Assembly (NCBI GenBank): GCA_012514595.1
Contig: JAAYZZ010000229.1
Coordinates: 1-5,972, forward strand
Source: Elusimicrobiota bacterium
GTDB lineage: Bacteria; Omnitrophota; Gorgyraeia; Zapsychrales; Fredricksoniimonadaceae
Direction: 5' to 3'
Length of the DNA stretch: 5,972 nucleotides
The notes under the pieces are model-generated. The model did no database searches. It saw only the letters and a program-made list of their open reading frames with translations, and was not told the DNA's origin. This document shows positions 4,691 to 5,972 of this stretch, piece after piece; within the stretch, counting starts at the first letter, position 1; each line of letters starts with the position of its first letter. A program made the position numbers and the translations under genes.

Positions 4691-5053
4691 TCACGAACGG
4701 CCGATAAGCATTTCCACCCGCCCCAGCACCTCCTCGATGCTGATCGGCTTCTTTAAGAACGCCTCGACCCCTTCCGCACGAAAGAGATCGTCGAGATCGG
4801 TCTTGGCTGTAATGACAATGATCGGGGTTTTTTTGAGCGCATCATCGGAACGCATCTCGCGCACAAACGAAAAGCCGTCCATCTTGGGCATGACCACATC
4901 CACCAGAACGATATCCGGCCGCTGCAGTCTCGCAGACTCCAGCCCCTCGGCTCCGTTCCCCGACATATCCACCCTATAGCCCGCTGCTTCAAGCGGCTTC
5001 TTCAAAAGGCTCATGACCCCCGGGTCATCGTCGATCAAAAGAATCCTTTTCAT
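4691..5053 (-). CDS. Single-domain response regulator (CheY-like), partner of the adjacent kinase
   Basis: The protein has 120 residues, a receiver domain only. Visible marks are LIDDD (D8-D10), phospho-acceptor D52 in LVDVVMPKMDG, Thr82 in VITA and the conserved Lys102 in LKKP. It lacks any DNA-binding or enzymatic output, so it likely acts by protein-protein contact or as an intermediate in a phosphorelay. It begins 21 bases after the stop of the histidine kinase gene and shares its transcript, so that kinase is the likely phosphodonor. A strong ribosome site, AAAGGGAGAGGG, precedes the ATG. A terminator hairpin starts one base after its stop codon. It differs in sequence from the receiver at 775-1164, so the two are not a recent duplication. 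Confidence 0.92.
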   Translation of the reverse strand: MKRILLIDDDPGVMSLLKKPLEAAGYRVDMSGNGAEGLESARLQRPDIVLVDVVMPKMDGFSFVREMRSDDALKKTPIIVITAKTDLDDLFRAEGVEAFLKKPISIEEVLGRVEMLIGRS

Positions 5054-5074
5054 GCCCTCTCCCTTTCTCTTGCC

Positions 5075-5972
5075 TCAAGCCCGGACCGTCCGGGGGATTG
5101 TTACCACAAAACGCGTCCCCCGTCCCGGCTCCGAGGAGACCTGGATATCCCCGCCATGCTTTTTGACGATCTCATAACTGATGCTCAATCCCAAACCGAC
5201 CCCCTGCCCCACAGGCTTGGTCGTAAAGAAGGGATCAAAGATCTTTTTCTTGTCGTCGATCTGGATCCCGGGGCCGTTGTCCTCTACTTCGATCCTCAAG
5301 GCGTCGTCGTCATAAGACATCCTCAAGACCACATCCCCGCCCTGGACCGGGGCCGCCTGCAGCGCGTTCACCAGAAGGTTCATCACGACCTGCGAAAGCC
5401 GCTGCGGATAACAGGCGATCAGCGGAATAGGTTCCTCCGGCGTCTCGACACGGACCCTGCGCCCCGCCTCTCCCAGGATCTTGATCGTTCGTTCCACGAT
5501 CTCCCCGACATCCGCCATCTCCCGGACATCCTTGTCGCTGCGGGCAAAGGCCCTCAGGTCCATGACGATTCTCTTCACACGGTCCAGACCGTCGAGAAGT
5601 TCCGGAAAAAGAGAGAACAGGTCCCGCTCGATCTCGGACAACCCCAACGTCTCGGCCCTTTCCAGGGTCTCGGCCACCCCCATCCGCGCATCCTCCAGAG
5701 AGGTCCAAGCCTGACTGGCCGCCTCCAGTTCCCCATATTCCCCGACCACCTTCTGATAAGTCTTGATGTACTCCTGCAAGGTCTCGAGATTGCTGATCAC
5801 ATACGCCAGCGGATTATTGATCTCGTGCGCCACACCGGCGGCCAACTGACCGATCGCGGCGAGTTTCTCGGACTGCACCAGTTGATCCTTGGTCCTGTTC
5901 AGGTCCGCATTGAGCCGCGCCTCTTTCTCCCGCGCCCGCTCGATCTCCGAGATCTTCTCTCTCAGATGTCGC
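5075..5972 (-). CDS. Sensor histidine kinase, C-terminal part (cut by window end)
   Basis: About 299 codons are visible and the frame is open to the window edge, so the N-terminal sensor part is missing. Numbering from the first whole codon: residues 1-40 are a charged coiled coil (REKISEIERAREKEARLNAD); the phosphorylated His is H49 in AAGVAHEINNPLA; the ATP-binding domain has the N-box N198-LLV-N202, the G1 box D231-NGPG, the F-box DPFFTTKP, the G2 box GQGVGLGLS (about 255-263) and the late GRGTRF motif. All residues needed for autophosphorylation are present. A GTG at 5878 could be read as a start, but it lies inside the continuous coiled coil next to the H-box and has no ribosome site, so it is internal. 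The dimerisation helices are longer than usual, with roughly 94 residues between His49 and the FAR of the second helix. It precedes its receiver partner by 21 bases. The signal sensed cannot be told from this fragment. Confidence 0.93.
   Translation of the reverse strand, partial: RHLREKISEIERAREKEARLNADLNRTKDQLVQSEKLAAIGQLAAGVAHEINNPLAYVISNLETLQEYIKTYQKVVGEYGELEAASQAWTSLEDARMGVAETLERAETLGLSEIERDLFSLFPELLDGLDRVKRIVMDLRAFARSDKDVREMADVGEIVERTIKILGEAGRRVRVETPEEPIPLIACYPQRLSQVVMNLLVNALQAAPVQGGDVVLRMSYDDDALRIEVEDNGPGIQIDDKKKIFDPFFTTKPVGQGVGLGLSISYEIVKKHGGDIQVSSEPGRGTRFVVTIPRTVRA

Noticed and set aside
5075..5878. Histidine kinase starting at the GTG at 5878
   Set aside because: The same frame continues without a stop to the window edge as a coiled coil, and there is no ribosome site before this GTG.

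Overview
The window is a compact, gene-dense, fairly GC-rich bacterial chromosome segment. Nearly everything is on the minus strand, with one plus-strand gene near the left edge. I cannot name the organism from this sequence. The class I hybrid cluster protein (an N-terminal four-cysteine motif of the type found in strict anaerobes), its paired ferredoxin, the Flp/class III pilin-like protein and the abundance of signalling genes suggest an anaerobic or microaerophilic Gram-negative-type bacterium. A Deltaproteobacteria-, Nitrospirota- or Omnitrophota-like source would fit, but this is only inference.

Layout, left to right: the first 36 codons of a CBS-domain gene (minus, 1-109); a short region with back-to-back promoters; a small secreted or membrane pilin-like protein with an acidic, cysteine-containing tail (plus, 206-766); a stand-alone receiver-domain protein (minus, 775-1164) preceded by a good promoter and a possible short leader ORF; a PilZ-domain, c-di-GMP-type protein (minus, 1281-1625) with its own promoter; then the rrf2 - ferredoxin - hcp operon (minus, 4609 down to 1706); and finally, upstream, a histidine kinase (cut by the window end) with its receiver protein (minus, 5972 down to 4691), closed by a strong intrinsic terminator.

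The metabolic core is rrf2-ferredoxin-hcp. An iron-sulphur Rrf2 regulator is encoded first and overlaps the ferredoxin gene by ATGA. The ferredoxin gene ends 16 bases before hcp. Hcp has all eight expected hybrid-cluster ligands and all four proximal-cluster cysteines, so it should be an active NO/hydroxylamine reductase. The ferredoxin is its likely electron donor, and Rrf2 the likely sensor of nitrosative or redox stress. A 23-bp inverted repeat covers the spacer and -10 of the operon promoter, which suggests autorepression, and the rrf2 start codon lies so close to the -10 that the transcript is probably leaderless.

The most unusual non-coding signal is between hcp and the PilZ gene. A perfect 14-bp inverted repeat has one arm covering the PilZ Shine-Dalgarno sequence and the other containing the -35 of the PilZ promoter. 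Transcripts reading through from hcp could fold and hide the ribosome site, while transcripts from the PilZ promoter would lack the blocking arm. A second, 22-bp near-palindrome sits on the -10 of that promoter and looks like a repressor site. No RNA genes, CRISPR arrays or insertion sequences were seen, and no gene-free stretch exceeds about 120 bases.
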